From Campylobacterales bacterium (lineage in GTDB: Bacteria > Campylobacterota > Campylobacteria > Campylobacterales > JACAEZ01): DNA of 6,816 bases. The stretch's first letter is position 1; each line of letters begins with the position of its first letter. The stretch is from assembly GCA_013388565.1 (NCBI GenBank), contig JACAEZ010000123.1:1-6816 (forward strand), in the 5' to 3' direction. Both the position numbers and the translations under genes were made by a program. The notes beneath the pieces were generated by a model. The model was given only the letters and a program-made list of their open reading frames with translations, was not told the DNA's origin and did not search any database. Below, piece after piece: positions 1 to 6,036 of the stretch.

Positions 1-1037
1 CTACTATGCTTCATGACCAAATCAATTTTAATAAATTCCACTTTTCTAGTTAAAATCCCTTCTCTATGTCTTAGTAAAAAATCTTGATAATTTTGATGTA
101 CAAAATTTGTTATAAAATCATCAAATGTTATCTCTTTATCTTCATCTAATCCAAATATATTATAAAAATTTTTTGAAGCTTTTAGTGATTTATCTTTTAA
201 AATACATTCAAAACTGCATATTTTTGCAATTTGTTGTTCTATTGATATATCATGATTTATTTTTTTTACTTTAATTTCATTAAATTTCAACTCTGTCACA
301 TCATTTACATTCAAATTTATATAAATTAAATTACCAAAATTATCTAATATCTTATTTATAAAAACAATAACATAAAAAACTTTACCATCTTTATTTACAA
401 ATTTTGACTCTATTTGTTGATTTATATTTGGGTTTATTTTTATTTTTTCTAAATATCTTTCTGCTTTTACTCTACTCTCTTGGCTTAAAAATGTTGTTAT
501 ATGATTACCTATTGCCTCATCTGGATTTACTAAAAAATATACTTTAGACATTTTATTTACATATTTTATATATCCATGACTATCTATTTGGAGCATCAAG
601 TTTTTTGCATTTTCTACAAAATGATAAAAATTTATCTCTTTTTCTAAATCATGAATACTATTTTTTAAAATAGTGCTTTGTCTTTCTAATATATTCAATA
701 ACATTTTTGGATTTATAGGTTTTAGCATAAATTTATCAACACCAATATTTATGGCATCAAATAAAAAATTTTTGTCATCATGTCCTGTAATCAATATAAT
801 ATATGTGTCAGTATACTTTTCTTTTATATATTTTGCAACTTGAAGTCCATTTATAATAGGAATATCAACATCAATAATTGCAATTTTTGGAGTATGTAGA
901 TTAAAAATATGTAGAGCCTCTTCCCCATTTGTAGCTACAATAATATTCTTTATTTTATTTGATAAAATATTCAAATAGTTATCAATACACTCTTTATCAT
1001 CTTCTACAATTAGCAAAGAATTTATATACAAACTCAT
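1..1037 (-). CDS. Response regulator with receiver and two PAS domains, C-terminus beyond window (partial)
   Basis: The frame starts at the ATG at 1037 and stays open for 345 codons to the window edge, so the C-terminus is missing. Residues 1-120 are a receiver (REC) domain: acidic pocket E12-D13-D14, phosphoacceptor D56 in IAIIDVDIP, T84 in the LITGH strand, and K106-P107. A linker helix leads to a PAS domain at about 137-250 (FVENAKNLMLQIDSHGYIKY, then NKDGKVFYV and VNDVTELK). A second, more degenerate PAS-like segment starts near 265 (SFECILKDKSLKASKNFYNI, then FGLDEDKEITFDDF). The protein is probably cytoplasmic, as no membrane segment is visible. An AAGAG ribosome site (1044-1048) sits 6 nt before the ATG. 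The output domain cannot be seen; in this phylum such REC-PAS proteins often end in GGDEF/EAL or histidine kinase modules, which is family knowledge only. It is transcribed divergently from ilvE. Confidence 0.9.
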   Translation of the reverse strand, partial: MSLYINSLLIVEDDKECIDNYLNILSNKIKNIIVATNGEEALHIFNLHTPKIAIIDVDIPIINGLQVAKYIKEKYTDTYIILITGHDDKNFLFDAINIGVDKFMLKPINPKMLLNILERQSTILKNSIHDLEKEINFYHFVENAKNLMLQIDSHGYIKYVNKMSKVYFLVNPDEAIGNHITTFLSQESRVKAERYLEKIKINPNINQQIESKFVNKDGKVFYVIVFINKILDNFGNLIYINLNVNDVTELKFNEIKVKKINHDISIEQQIAKICSFECILKDKSLKASKNFYNIFGLDEDKEITFDDFITNFVHQNYQDFLLRHREGILTRKVEFIKIDLVMKHS

Positions 1038-1072
1038 ACTATTCTCTTTTTGTTTGATAGTTTTGACAATTC

Positions 1073-1078
1073 TATATA
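1073..1078 (-). promoter_or_regulatory. Candidate -10 box of the REC-PAS gene
   Basis: Read on the minus strand this is TATATA preceded by a T-rich run. That fits Campylobacterota sigma-70 promoters, which rely on an extended -10 and T-rich upstream DNA rather than a clear -35. It would start transcription about 30 nt before the ATG at 1037. AT-rich background makes chance matches common. Confidence 0.3.
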
Positions 1079-1109
1079 AAAAATAATTAAAACCATCTTG
1101 AATTACCCA

Positions 1110-1123
1110 TGTATTGCATTACA
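1110..1123. promoter_or_regulatory. 14-bp near-palindrome in the divergent intergenic region, possible operator
   Basis: TGTATTGCATTACA is a dyad with one mismatched pair (1114/1119): outer arms TGTA and TACA, core TGCA. An ATGTATT copy overlapping its left side (1109-1115) recurs 18 bp further on (1127-1133). It lies about 32 bp upstream of the candidate minus-strand -10 and about 77 bp upstream of the candidate ilvE -10, so a dimeric regulator here could affect either gene. No regulator family can be assigned from the sequence. Confidence 0.3.
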
Positions 1124-1199
1124 AAAATGTATTAATCAAATATCATTTCTTAGTTTTTAGTTCTATATTTAAAATAAAACTGTATTTAATTGAATTTTT

Positions 1200-1205
1200 G
1201 ATAAT
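1200..1205 (+). promoter_or_regulatory. Candidate -10 box for the ilvE operon
   Basis: GATAAT, five of six matches to TATAAT, follows a TTTTT run. No convincing -35 is visible 17 bp upstream, as is usual for Campylobacterota promoters. Transcription would start near 1212, leaving a leader of about 35 nt with an AAGGA ribosome site at 1232-1236. It is the best promoter candidate ahead of the plus-strand gene run. Confidence 0.4.
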
Positions 1206-1246
1206 ATGTTTGCCTCTATCATTTAAAACTTAAGGAATGTTTTAGC

Positions 1247-2161
1247 ATGGAAAAATCAAAATATATTTGGATAAATGGTGAATTTGTTGGGTGGGATAAT
1301 GCAAATGTTCATGTATTATCACATACTTTACATTATGGAAATGGTGCTATTGAAGGTACAAAGGCTTATATGACAGATAATGGTTTAGCTATTTTTAGAC
1401 TAAATGACCATACAAAAAGACTTATTAATTCTGCAAAAATCACATTGATAAATGTGCCATATAGTGTTGAAGAGTTAAATCAAGCACAAATTGAACTACT
1501 TAGAAAAAATGAGTTTACAAGTGGTGTTTATATTAGACCTATTGTATTTTTAGGTTATGGTGTTATGGGTGTTTATCATAAACAAGCTCCTGTTATGACT
1601 GCTATTGCTTCATGGCCATGGGGTGCATATTTGGGTGAAGATGGATTGAAAAATGGTGTTAGAGTAAAAATTTCATCATTTACAAGAAACTCAAACAAAT
1701 CTACAATGGGTAAAGCAAAAGCTGTTGCAAACTATCTAAATAGTCAAATGGCAAAATTTGAAGCGGTTGAAGCTGGATATGATGAGGCTTTATTATTAGA
1801 TGATGAAGGTTTTATTGCTGAAGCTAGTGGGGCATGTTTTTTCATTGTTAGAGATGGAGTTTTAATCTCTCCTCCAAATGATACATCATTAGAGTCTATC
1901 ACACAAGCAACTGTTATAGAGTTGGCTACTGATATGGGCTTAGAAGTTGTTAGAAAAAGAGTAACAAGAGATGAAGTTTATATTGCTGATGAAGCATTTT
2001 TTACAGGAACTGCTGCTGAAATAACACCTATTAGAGAGGTGGATGCAAGAGTTATCGGTTGTGGAAAAAGAGGTGAAATAACTGAAAAACTTCAACAAAA
2101 ATATTTTGATGTTGTTTCTGGAAAAGATGATAGATATAAACACTATCTAACATATATTTAA
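1247..2161 (+). CDS. ilvE: Branched-chain amino acid aminotransferase
   Basis: A 304-residue class IV (fold type IV) PLP-dependent aminotransferase, full length for the family. It transfers the amino group between glutamate and the 2-oxo acids of leucine, isoleucine and valine, the last step of their synthesis, in the cytoplasm. Visible signatures: HYGNGAIEGTKAY (29-41) near the N-terminus; FRLNDHTKRL with R58, matching the phosphate-binding arginine; the PLP lysine K158 in KAKAVANYLNSQ; E192 in GFIAEASGACFF, the conserved glutamate near the cofactor; and FFTGTAAEITPIREVD (251-266), the C-terminal cofactor-site signature. Start ATG 1247 has AAGGA at 1232-1236, 10 nt upstream. D-amino acid aminotransferase and aminodeoxychorismate lyase share the fold, but the spacing and GTAAEITP motif favour IlvE. 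It is first in the plus-strand gene run; the next gene starts 22 nt after its stop. Confidence 0.96.
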   Translation: MEKSKYIWINGEFVGWDNANVHVLSHTLHYGNGAIEGTKAYMTDNGLAIFRLNDHTKRLINSAKITLINVPYSVEELNQAQIELLRKNEFTSGVYIRPIVFLGYGVMGVYHKQAPVMTAIASWPWGAYLGEDGLKNGVRVKISSFTRNSNKSTMGKAKAVANYLNSQMAKFEAVEAGYDEALLLDDEGFIAEASGACFFIVRDGVLISPPNDTSLESITQATVIELATDMGLEVVRKRVTRDEVYIADEAFFTGTAAEITPIREVDARVIGCGKRGEITEKLQQKYFDVVSGKDDRYKHYLTYI

Positions 2162-2172
2162 TATTTAACTAC

Positions 2173-2177
2173 AAGGA
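2173..2177 (+). promoter_or_regulatory. Ribosome binding site that supports the TTG start of the SPFH gene
   Basis: AAGGA lies 6 nt before TTG 2184 but 18 nt before the first in-frame ATG (2196), so it supports the TTG start. The protein then begins MPADMNDYF, an N-terminus I recall as conserved in Campylobacterota homologues. Confidence 0.65.
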
Positions 2178-2183
2178 TAAAAT

Positions 2184-3269
2184 TTGCCAGCAGATATGAA
2201 TGATTATTTTAATAAAAAAAATGCCCAACAAAACAATCAAGGTTCACAATACCAGCCACCAGAATTTCTAAAAGATTTTGGTAAAAAGGCTGGTTTTTTA
2301 TATGTTATTATAATACTTGGTATTATTATCTTTTTAGCAAAACCATTTATTATTATAAATTCTGGTGAAGTTGGTATAAAAGTTACCGCAGGTAAATTTG
2401 AATCTATACCACTTGAACCAGGGTTTCATCTATATTTACCAGTAATTCAAAAAATTATTGTTGTTGATACAAAAGTTAGGATTATAAACTATAGAGGTGC
2501 TGAAAGATTAGATACAAATGTAGCTATTAAAAATGATGGTATTACATCTAACGAGAGTATTTCAGTACTTGATTCAAGAGGTCTTCCAGTTAGCATAGAT
2601 TTAACAGTCCAATATAGACTACTTCCATTTGGAGCTCCTCAAACAATAGCTACATGGGGACTTAGCTGGGAAAATAAGATTATTAATCCAGTTGTTAGAG
2701 ATGTTGTAAGAAGTGTTATTGGTTCTGTTTCGGCTGAAGAGTTACCTGTTAAAAGAAACCAAATCGCTACACTTATAGAAAACGATATTCGTTCAAAAGT
2801 CTCAAAACTTGAAAACCAACCAGTTGAATTACTATCTATTCAATTAAGAGAGATTGTACTTCCAACTAAAATAAAAGAGCAAATAGAGAGAGTTCAAATA
2901 GCAAAACAAGAGGCTCAAAGAACAGAGTATGAAGTAGAAAGAGCAAAACAAGAGGCTCTTAAAAAAGCTGCACTTGCTGAAGGTGAAGCTGAAGCAAATA
3001 GAATACGGTCTAAAGGTATAGCTGATGCTATCATGATAGAAGCAACTTCTCAAGCAGAAGCAAATAAAAAGATTTCTGATAGTTTGTCAAAAGATTTATT
3101 ACATCTTAGACAAATCGAAGTACAAGGTAAATTTAACGAAGCACTTAGAGAAAATACAGATGCTAAAATTTTCCTAACACCTGGTGGAGCAGTACCAAAT
3201 ATTTGGGTTGATTCAAAAGATGTACCTTCTTCAAAACCTCAAAAACAAACATCAATAGAAAATCAATAA
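2184..3269 (+). CDS. SPFH/Band 7 (prohibitin- or HflK-like) membrane protein
   Basis: A 361-residue protein. After a polar N-terminus there is one membrane segment at about 37-58 (FLYVIIILGIIIFLAKPFII), then a Band 7/SPFH domain at about 59-245 (NSGEVGIKVTAGKFESIPLE, then LEPGFHLYLPVIQKI, VDTKVRIINYRG, VSIDLTVQYRL, VVRDVVRSVIGS). Residues about 228-300 form an Ala/Glu/Lys-rich coiled coil (KQEAQRTEYEVERAKQEALK), and the C-terminus is LTPGGAVPNIWVDS. SPFH proteins assemble into large membrane-anchored rings that organise microdomains and often hold membrane proteases such as FtsH; the partner here is unknown. The N-terminus is likely inside and the SPFH domain outside, as in HflK, but topology is inferred. 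The start is TTG, chosen for its ribosome site. It follows ilvE by 22 nt and precedes hisIE by 12 nt. A Campylobacter homologue also follows ilvE, so the pairing is conserved across the phylum. Confidence 0.9.
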   Translation: MPADMNDYFNKKNAQQNNQGSQYQPPEFLKDFGKKAGFLYVIIILGIIIFLAKPFIIINSGEVGIKVTAGKFESIPLEPGFHLYLPVIQKIIVVDTKVRIINYRGAERLDTNVAIKNDGITSNESISVLDSRGLPVSIDLTVQYRLLPFGAPQTIATWGLSWENKIINPVVRDVVRSVIGSVSAEELPVKRNQIATLIENDIRSKVSKLENQPVELLSIQLREIVLPTKIKEQIERVQIAKQEAQRTEYEVERAKQEALKKAALAEGEAEANRIRSKGIADAIMIEATSQAEANKKISDSLSKDLLHLRQIEVQGKFNEALRENTDAKIFLTPGGAVPNIWVDSKDVPSSKPQKQTSIENQ

Positions 3270-3281
3270 TTGGAATAAATC

Positions 3282-3956
3282 ATGATTGATATTATAAACT
3301 GGGAAAAGTCTTCTCTTCTCCCAGCTATCGTTCAAGATAGTAAATCAAACGAAGTACTAATGTTGGCTTACATGAACAAAGAGGCTTATGAGTTGACTAT
3401 TTCTACAAAATTTGCTCACTATTTTTCAAGAAGTAAACAGAGAATTTGGAAAAAAGGTGAAGAGAGCGGAAATACTCAAATTGTAAAAGAGATTTTATTA
3501 GATTGTGATAGTGATACAATTTTATTAAAAGTAGAACAAGTTGGCGGTGTTAGTTGCCATACTGGAAGAGTTAGCTGTTTTTATAAAAATGTTTTAACAA
3601 ATGAACATGTTACAGAACCTACTCAAAATATGAATGATAAATACTCTATAACAGATAGACTCTATCATGTACTGCTTGAGAGAAAAAACTCATCACCAGA
3701 AGTTAGCTACACATCAAAACTTTTTCATAAAGGTGAAAACAGTATATTAAAAAAAGTAGCTGAAGAGTGTGCTGAATTTTGCTTTGCAGTGAAAGATAAT
3801 AGTACAGATGAGATTATTTATGAATGTGCTGATATTGTTTATCATGTATTAGTTGCACTTGCATATAAAGATATTAATCCCGATAGAGTAAAAAAAGAGC
3901 TAGAAAGACGATTTGGGCTTAGTGGCATAGAGGAAAAAAACTCAAGAAATGGATAA
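3282..3956 (+). CDS. hisIE: Bifunctional phosphoribosyl-AMP cyclohydrolase / phosphoribosyl-ATP pyrophosphatase
   Basis: A 224-residue fusion that catalyses steps two and three of histidine synthesis: removal of pyrophosphate from PR-ATP (HisE), then opening of the adenine ring of PR-AMP (HisI). The HisI domain (about 1-115) shows LMLAYMNKEAY, YFSRSKQRIWKKGEESGNTQ (47-66), the metal-binding DCDSD (D74, D76, D78) and cysteines C75, C92 and C99 in CHTGRVSCFY, the expected zinc ligands. The HisE domain (about 122-215) shows the pyrophosphatase metal motif EECAE (E161, E162, E165) and ECAD (E181, D184) in FHKGENSILKKVAEECAEF. All expected catalytic residues are present. The start has only a weak TGGA site (3271-3274) 7 nt upstream, so coupling to the upstream gene, 12 nt away, is likely. 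Its last 8 bases overlap an ATG (3949) that probably begins the next gene. Confidence 0.96.
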   Translation: MIDIINWEKSSLLPAIVQDSKSNEVLMLAYMNKEAYELTISTKFAHYFSRSKQRIWKKGEESGNTQIVKEILLDCDSDTILLKVEQVGGVSCHTGRVSCFYKNVLTNEHVTEPTQNMNDKYSITDRLYHVLLERKNSSPEVSYTSKLFHKGENSILKKVAEECAEFCFAVKDNSTDEIIYECADIVYHVLVALAYKDINPDRVKKELERRFGLSGIEEKNSRNG

Positions 3957-4478
3957 AAAAGAGTTATAAATTTTATAAAAGATTTTATAGATTCTTTAAT
4001 TCTTTATGATTATATTGGTTTTGGCTTTGTTTTTATACTGTTTTTAACACTTATTTTTATTGCAATACTTTTAAAAAGAAACACTTTTTTAACACTTTTT
4101 TTTACAATCTTAAGCTTTATATTACTTTTTACAGCTCCTATTGGAGTGCCATTTTGTGTAGATAAATATATCAAAAGTCCTGACATTAACACTACACAAA
4201 TAAAAGAGCTTAAATTTGTTGATAACCTAATCATTGAAGGAATTTTAATAAACAGTGGTAAAGTCGATTACAGAAAGTGTAGAGTTGTTGCTAAAATTTA
4301 TTATAAAGATAAATTTATAGTAAAAGAGTATTTAAATATGTTAAAACCTATATACAAACGTAGTATAAATTTAGAAAATCCTATAAAAAGAAAAGAAGAG
4401 GTTGATTTTAGAATGGTGATAGACAATTTTAAAGTATCAAAAGAGTATGAGGTATATTTAAAAGCGGAGTGTAGGTAA
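3949..4478 (+). CDS. DUF2393-like two-helix membrane protein; start frame disrupted at an A6 tract
   Basis: The frame is open from just after the hisIE stop (3957) to TAA 4476-4478 and encodes about 174 residues, but it has no ATG or TTG. The first NTG codons are CTG 4038, inside the first membrane segment, and GTG 4146, after both. ATG 3949, overlapping the end of hisIE, would give MDKKRVINFIKDFIDSL if the A tract 3955-3960 had seven A's; with the six written it stops after MDKKEL. I therefore place the gene at 3949 with a one-base frameshift. The protein has two hydrophobic helices (YIGFGFVFILFLTLIFIAIL and FLTLFFTILSFILLF) and a beta-rich outer domain (NLIIEGILINSGKVDYRKCR ending YEVYLKAECR). 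Family function is unknown. It is a neighbour and likely paralogue of the next gene, which starts inside its stop codon (TAATG). Beginning at GTG 4146 would remove both membrane segments, so I consider that call wrong. Confidence 0.7.
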
Positions 4479-5017
4479 TGTATTTTACAGTATTACATTG
4501 GATTGCAATAAGTTTTTATATTGTAATTTTCATGTTATTAACATTTTTAGCAACAAGAGGTGATAATAGAAAAATTTTTATCTCTTTATTTTTTTCATCA
4601 ATTTTAGTAACTGTATTATTAAGTTTTATTACATTAATGGTATTAGATAAATACACTAAAAAAGGAAAACTTGAAAAAATAGATTATACTAAAGTACTTA
4701 GAAATGAAACATTAGTATTCAGTGGGACTGTTAGAAATGTTGGGAGTTTCAAAATTGGAAATTGTACATTAGAAATTAAAATTATTAATCAAGTATCAAA
4801 TTTGGACACATTATCAGGTGCTCAACTATTTACTCCAAAATCTAGATTTTTTGAAATGTTTCAAAGAGATAAAGAGGATTTCATTAACCATTACACTCAA
4901 GAATTTAGAGTAGTTGAAAATTTAGAACCACGTAGAAGTAAAAATTTTACAGTTATCATGAAATATCCAATACAATTTAAAAATCCATCTATAAGCTATA
5001 AATTAGATTGTCATTAA
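4478..5017 (+). CDS. DUF2393-like two-helix membrane protein
   Basis: A 179-residue protein. Two membrane helices lie at about 8-26 (WIAISFYIVIFMLLTFLA) and 33-57 (IFISLFFSSILVTVLLSFIT), followed by a beta-rich domain presumably in the periplasm. That domain shows ETLVFSGTVRNVGSFKIGNC, then TLEIKII, and ends SISYKLDCH. The layout matches the preceding gene, including a G-x(3)-N-x-G pattern, a cysteine shortly after it and a second cysteine at the extreme C-terminus, so the two look like tandem paralogues that may form a heteromer. The G-x-N-G strand pattern resembles folds built from immunoglobulin-like strands, as seen in CARDB or FxLYD domains; this is a resemblance by eye only. Molecular role is unknown. 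ATG 4478 overlaps the upstream stop by one base, so its translation is probably coupled to the preceding gene. Confidence 0.82.
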   Translation: MYFTVLHWIAISFYIVIFMLLTFLATRGDNRKIFISLFFSSILVTVLLSFITLMVLDKYTKKGKLEKIDYTKVLRNETLVFSGTVRNVGSFKIGNCTLEIKIINQVSNLDTLSGAQLFTPKSRFFEMFQRDKEDFINHYTQEFRVVENLEPRRSKNFTVIMKYPIQFKNPSISYKLDCH

Positions 5018-5027
5018 TGGAATACAT

Positions 5028-5059
5028 CTTGCTTGTATATATAAAAAACTTCAAGCAAG
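5028..5059 (+). promoter_or_regulatory. Inverted repeat masking the ribosome site of the J-domain gene
   Basis: CTTGCTTG (5028-5035) and CAAGCAAG (5052-5059) are perfect 8-bp complements around a 16-nt AU-rich loop, with a possible U-G pair at 5027/5060. The right arm contains the AAG of the AAGGTGA Shine-Dalgarno site, so the hairpin would hide part of it. No T-run follows, which argues against an ordinary terminator. It could regulate translation, destabilise the transcript or be a DNA operator; the sequence alone does not decide. Confidence 0.45.
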
Positions 5060-5063
5060 GTGA
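5057..5063 (+). promoter_or_regulatory. Shine-Dalgarno site that supports ATG 5066 over GTG 5060
   Basis: AAGGTGA is a strong match to the 16S rRNA tail. Measured from AAGG, it lies 5 nt before ATG 5066. The alternative GTG at 5060 overlaps this site and could not use it, so the protein most likely starts MHLEVKSKW. Confidence 0.65.
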
Positions 5064-5065
5064 AC

Positions 5066-5872
5066 ATGCATTTAGAAGTCAAATCAAAATGGGTTGTATT
5101 AACACTTCATGAAGATAGTGTACAATATAAAATAGCAAAAAGATTTATTGAAAACAATTTTTCAAAAATAGTATCACTTCAAAATTCTATTTTGGTTTTC
5201 AATATACCAGATGAAAAACAAAGAAGAGCTATTTTTTTAAATTGGATTGCAACTACATACTTAAAATATAAAAATCTAACCTCTTCAACATTTTCAAAAG
5301 AGCTACAATCAAAAATTGATTATTGCATAAAAATAAAAATCATCTCTTCAAATAATGCTGTAATAGAAAGTGTAAATATATACTTAAAAACAATAAATAC
5401 AAACAAGATATTTTTATATATAAAAAATAATAAATTTTTATTTACATATTTTAAATCTCTATTTAAAAAAAATATTGTCAAAATTGATATTAATAATCTT
5501 AAAATGATTTTTTCTATAAATAATATAGAAGATTTTGAAAATTTTGACAAAATAATAAAAAGAACAAAAATATTAAATTATAACACCTCATTTATATACA
5601 ATAAAGATGAGTTTAATCTGTTATATGAACAATTTGAAAAATATGAAGAAGATACAGAAAGTATCAAAAAATTGGTTGAATATTATACTCTACTAAATTC
5701 AAATGAGAATGACTCATTTGAAGATATAAAAATAAAATATAAAGAGTTAATAAAAAAATATCATCCAGATAGAGTATATGGACATGATGAATATACAGTA
5801 AATTTATATACAGAAAAATTTAGAAATATACAAGAAGCTTTTGAAAATATTAAAAAGGTAAAAGTAGCTTAA
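5066..5872 (+). CDS. J-domain protein (DnaJ-like) with C-terminal J domain
   Basis: A 268-residue protein. The C-terminal region, about 203-264, is a J domain: helix I around SIKKLVEYYTLLNS, helix II in EDIKIKYKELIKKY, the invariant HPD at 233-235, and helix III TEKFRNIQEAFENIKK. J domains stimulate the ATPase of Hsp70 (DnaK) and bring clients to it. No G/F region, zinc-finger repeats or DnaJ C-terminal substrate domains are present, so this is a class C (type III) co-chaperone and not the housekeeping DnaJ. The N-terminal 200 residues are Lys/Asn/Ile-rich, with MHLEVKSKWVVLTLHEDSVQ and NIPDEKQRRAIFLNWIATTY as the most distinctive parts; no known domain is recognised and no clear membrane segment is seen. 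ATG 5066 is preferred over GTG 5060 because of the ribosome site. It is the last gene of the plus-strand run, 48 nt after the second DUF2393 gene, and a hairpin overlaps its ribosome site. Confidence 0.87.
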   Translation: MHLEVKSKWVVLTLHEDSVQYKIAKRFIENNFSKIVSLQNSILVFNIPDEKQRRAIFLNWIATTYLKYKNLTSSTFSKELQSKIDYCIKIKIISSNNAVIESVNIYLKTINTNKIFLYIKNNKFLFTYFKSLFKKNIVKIDINNLKMIFSINNIEDFENFDKIIKRTKILNYNTSFIYNKDEFNLLYEQFEKYEEDTESIKKLVEYYTLLNSNENDSFEDIKIKYKELIKKYHPDRVYGHDEYTVNLYTEKFRNIQEAFENIKKVKVA

Positions 5873-6036
5873 TATTATGTACACTTTTCTTAGATATACT
5901 GCCCCAAAATGTCAAGACAATAATAAATAAGAATTAATTTCATTAAGCACCTGTTACCCCATGCCACATTTTCAGTTTGAATACTGAAATTTTACATCTA
6001 TTTAATCTTTCCTATTTTTAGAGATATTATAGTAAT
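5873..6036. other. Convergent intergenic region without a recognisable gene
   Basis: It separates the plus-strand gene run from the minus-strand batD-like gene. It contains a short hairpin terminator (5970-5993) and two C-rich patches (around 5901-5905 and 5951-5966) that stand out from the AT-rich surroundings. No open frame with a start and ribosome site was found. One patch resembles the end of an insertion sequence (see findings). Confidence 0.6.
5970..5993 (+). terminator. Weak rho-independent terminator after the J-domain gene
   Basis: TTTCAGT (5970-5976) and ACTGAAA (5983-5989) form a 7-bp stem with a 6-nt loop, followed by TTTT (5990-5993). The stem is AT-rich and the T-run short, so termination may be inefficient. 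The T-run side fits the plus strand; the minus strand lacks a T-run after the stem. Confidence 0.42.

Noticed and set aside
1940..2143. Minus-strand open frame inside ilvE
   Set aside because: It is Ser/Phe/Asn-rich, has no ribosome site and lies opposite conserved ilvE motifs; it is a shadow of that gene.
2844..3053. Minus-strand open frame inside the SPFH gene
   Set aside because: It lies opposite the coiled-coil region, whose Lys/Glu/Ala codons read as Phe/Ser/Cys/Leu on the other strand; no ribosome site.
4010..4234. Minus-strand open frame opposite the first DUF2393 gene
   Set aside because: The opposite strand encodes two clear membrane helices that continue into a conserved-looking domain; the antisense frame has no recognisable content.
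4146..4478. A 110-residue soluble protein starting at GTG 4146
   Set aside because: The same frame continues upstream through two membrane helices that match the layout of the neighbouring paralogue, so the GTG is internal.
5030..5046. Separate promoter for the J-domain gene (TATATA-like sequence in the hairpin loop)
   Set aside because: No suitable -35 or extended -10 context, and TATA-like strings are frequent by chance in this AT-rich DNA.
5320..5550. Minus-strand hydrophobic open frame opposite the J-domain gene
   Set aside because: Its Phe/Ile/Leu richness is the antisense image of a Lys/Asn/Ile-rich region; no ribosome site and no family match.
5939..5954. Small RNA gene in the intergenic region around TTAATTTCATTAA
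   Set aside because: Only a 5-bp AT-only stem can form, there is no promoter, and nothing resembles a known RNA family.
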